A DNA stretch of 7,424 bases from contig JAISRU010000194.1 of assembly GCA_031273515.1 (NCBI GenBank), positions 1 through 7,424 on the forward strand, written 5' to 3'. Shown here piece after piece: positions 6,160-7,424 of the stretch; the stretch's first letter is position 1, and each line of letters starts with the position of its first letter. The position numbers were made by a program, and so were the translations under genes. Under the pieces are notes generated by a model. The model saw only the letters and a program-made list of their open reading frames with translations. It had not been told where the DNA came from and did no database searches. Origin of the DNA: Bacteroidales bacterium (GTDB lineage: Bacteria; Bacteroidota; Bacteroidia; Bacteroidales; WCHB1-69).

Positions 6160-7424
6160 ATGAGAAAAACATTTCTTTTACTAATCATGACAGCGTCGGC
6201 AGGAACATGGTCGATGGCACAAAACGAAAAAAACAGTTTTACATACAAAACAGGCAGCGCCGAAATCATATTGCTTTCGGAAGGACAACAGCAGGGAAAG
6301 ACGTCCGTTTTAATCGGAGCTACGTCGGAAATGCTTGAAAAGTACGTCCCTGACGGCGTATTTCCGAATGCGGTCAATGCTTTTTTAGTACGACAGTCAG
6401 GGAAAACAATTTTGGTCGACGCCGGATTTGGAACACAATTGTTCGATCATCTTCAACGTCTTGGGGTCAGTCCCGAACAGATTGACGCCGTCTTGCTCAC
6501 CCACATGCACGGCGACCATATCGGAGGTATGTTGCGCGAAGGAAAAACAGCTTTTCCGAATGCAGCGGTCTATATCTCTCAAGCGGAACACGACTACTGG
6601 ACAAGCGACAAAGAAATGAACCGTCTTGCTGAAAATCGACACGGCGGATTCCTGAATGCACGTAAAGTGATTTCCGCTTACAAAGATCGTCTGCATCTTT
6701 TTCTTCCGAACGAAGCAGGGAAAGAAGCGTCTGGCTTAATAGCCGGAATATCAGCAATAGCCGCCTACGGACACACGCCCGGACATACGGCGTTTTTAGT
6801 GTCGTCGGACGGCAATCGTTTGCTGATATGGGGCGATTTGACTCATGCAATGGCAGTCCAAATGCCTTATCCCAATGTAGCGGTAACCTACGACGTAAAT
6901 CCTGAACAGGCAGTCATTACACGACAAAGACTGTTGGAATATATCACGCAGGAGGCTATTCCTGTAGCGGGTATGCACATTGCTTATCCTGCAACGGGGA
7001 AGATATGGAAATCGGGAGAAGGATATTTTTTCGAGCCGTGTATAGACAAAGAAGCCGTCGAACAGGCAATCCGGCGACAGTTAACGAAATATCCCGAAGC
7101 GCGTCTGCAGGATATTTACAAGAACTGCTTTCAGGATTATTTCGGTCCCGAACATTTGCTAAAAGACACGGTAGCCGCAGACCGTTATCTTCAACAGGAA
7201 CTTGCTTTGTGTTCTCCATGCACCGGCAACTGGATTGAACCCGCAGGCTGGGAAGGAAATTTCTGTCGGGTCGATCTTTGCATATTGAAAGAAAATAAAA
7301 TCGCTTATCAGGATTTCCTGAATGCCTTTATTGCAAGCGCAAATCAAACCACGCCTCCGCCTCTGTCGGCATGGAAGGATACATGGCAGGAAATTCTATC
7401 TATTATAGACGACATGCATCTCAA
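6160..7424 (+). CDS. Secreted metallo-beta-lactamase-fold hydrolase fused to a Bacteroidota-type C-terminal domain, 3' end cut
   Basis: The frame is open from the ATG at 6160 to the right edge (421 codons, unfinished). Residues 1-20 form a signal peptide (MRKTFLLLIMTASAG...SMA, then QNEK), so the protein is exported. Residues about 25-293 are a metallo-beta-lactamase fold with the full binuclear metal set: H115, H117, D119 and H120 in THMHGDHIGG, H209 in GHTPGH, D226 in WGDLTH and H273 in AGMHIAYP. That domain ends normally at GEGYFFEP. The chain then continues without a stop or a second signal peptide into a different domain (about 295 onward). This carries LQDIYKNCFQDYFGPEH, YLQQEL, EPAGWEGNFCRVDL and AWKDTWQEI. 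I recognise this from memory as a Bacteroidales protein of unknown function that usually occurs alone. The metal domain could be a lactonase, esterase or other hydrolase; the substrate is unknown. The C-terminal part has a CSPC motif (351-354). Terminator and gap upstream suggest separate transcription from the peptidase. Confidence 0.85.
   Translation, partial: MRKTFLLLIMTASAGTWSMAQNEKNSFTYKTGSAEIILLSEGQQQGKTSVLIGATSEMLEKYVPDGVFPNAVNAFLVRQSGKTILVDAGFGTQLFDHLQRLGVSPEQIDAVLLTHMHGDHIGGMLREGKTAFPNAAVYISQAEHDYWTSDKEMNRLAENRHGGFLNARKVISAYKDRLHLFLPNEAGKEASGLIAGISAIAAYGHTPGHTAFLVSSDGNRLLIWGDLTHAMAVQMPYPNVAVTYDVNPEQAVITRQRLLEYITQEAIPVAGMHIAYPATGKIWKSGEGYFFEPCIDKEAVEQAIRRQLTKYPEARLQDIYKNCFQDYFGPEHLLKDTVAADRYLQQELALCSPCTGNWIEPAGWEGNFCRVDLCILKENKIAYQDFLNAFIASANQTTPPPLSAWKDTWQEILSIIDDMHL

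Noticed and set aside
7030..7060. Frameshift or hidden stop at the junction of the two domains in the last gene
   Set aside because: Codon-by-codon reading from 6961 to 7424 stays in frame with no stop, and both sides keep recognisable motifs in that frame.
6156..7347. Minus-strand ORFs opposite the metallo-hydrolase fusion
   Set aside because: The plus-strand frame carries all metal-binding motifs over this stretch; the opposite-strand frames are short and featureless.

Overview
The window looks like a chromosomal segment from a moderately AT-rich Bacteroidota genome, most likely of the order Bacteroidales. Four things point there. The S46 dipeptidyl-peptidase is a family concentrated in this phylum. 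A TATCTTTG box of the Bacteroidota -7 type (TAnnTTTG) precedes that gene. Start codons follow A-rich leaders with no clear Shine-Dalgarno sequence. A dUTPase gene is followed immediately by an exported TPR-protein gene. I cannot name a genus.

Layout. Bases 1-1101 (minus strand) hold most of a YbdG-type mechanosensitive channel, cut by the left window edge. A 213-base gap (1102-1314) carries dispersed repeats. Bases 1315-3451 (minus) hold two genes 10 bases apart: dut, then an exported TPR protein. The divergent gap 3452-3842 is packed with several repeat types and ends in a promoter. A secreted S46 dipeptidyl-peptidase of the DPP7 type (3843-5999, plus) follows and is closed by a strong intrinsic terminator at 6051-6084. 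From 6160 to the right edge (plus) runs a secreted metallo-beta-lactamase-fold hydrolase. It continues in frame into an unrelated C-terminal domain, and its end lies outside the window.

How the genes fit together. dut and the TPR gene look like one transcription unit. The peptidase appears monocistronic, with its own promoter and terminator. It would release dipeptides in the periplasm for uptake, as in peptide-fermenting Bacteroidales. The metallo-hydrolase fusion is also exported, but its substrate cannot be told from sequence. The channel would protect the cell during osmotic downshift. No pathway links all five genes.

The two most unusual points are the in-frame fusion in the last gene and the repeat landscape. 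A 7-bp CAATTTT array supplies the final codons and the stop of the TPR gene. A second array of the same kind sits just upstream of the peptidase -7 box. Both arrays follow copies of the same GTCATTGCGA-type repeat. I found no CRISPR array, tRNA, rRNA, transposase or phage gene.
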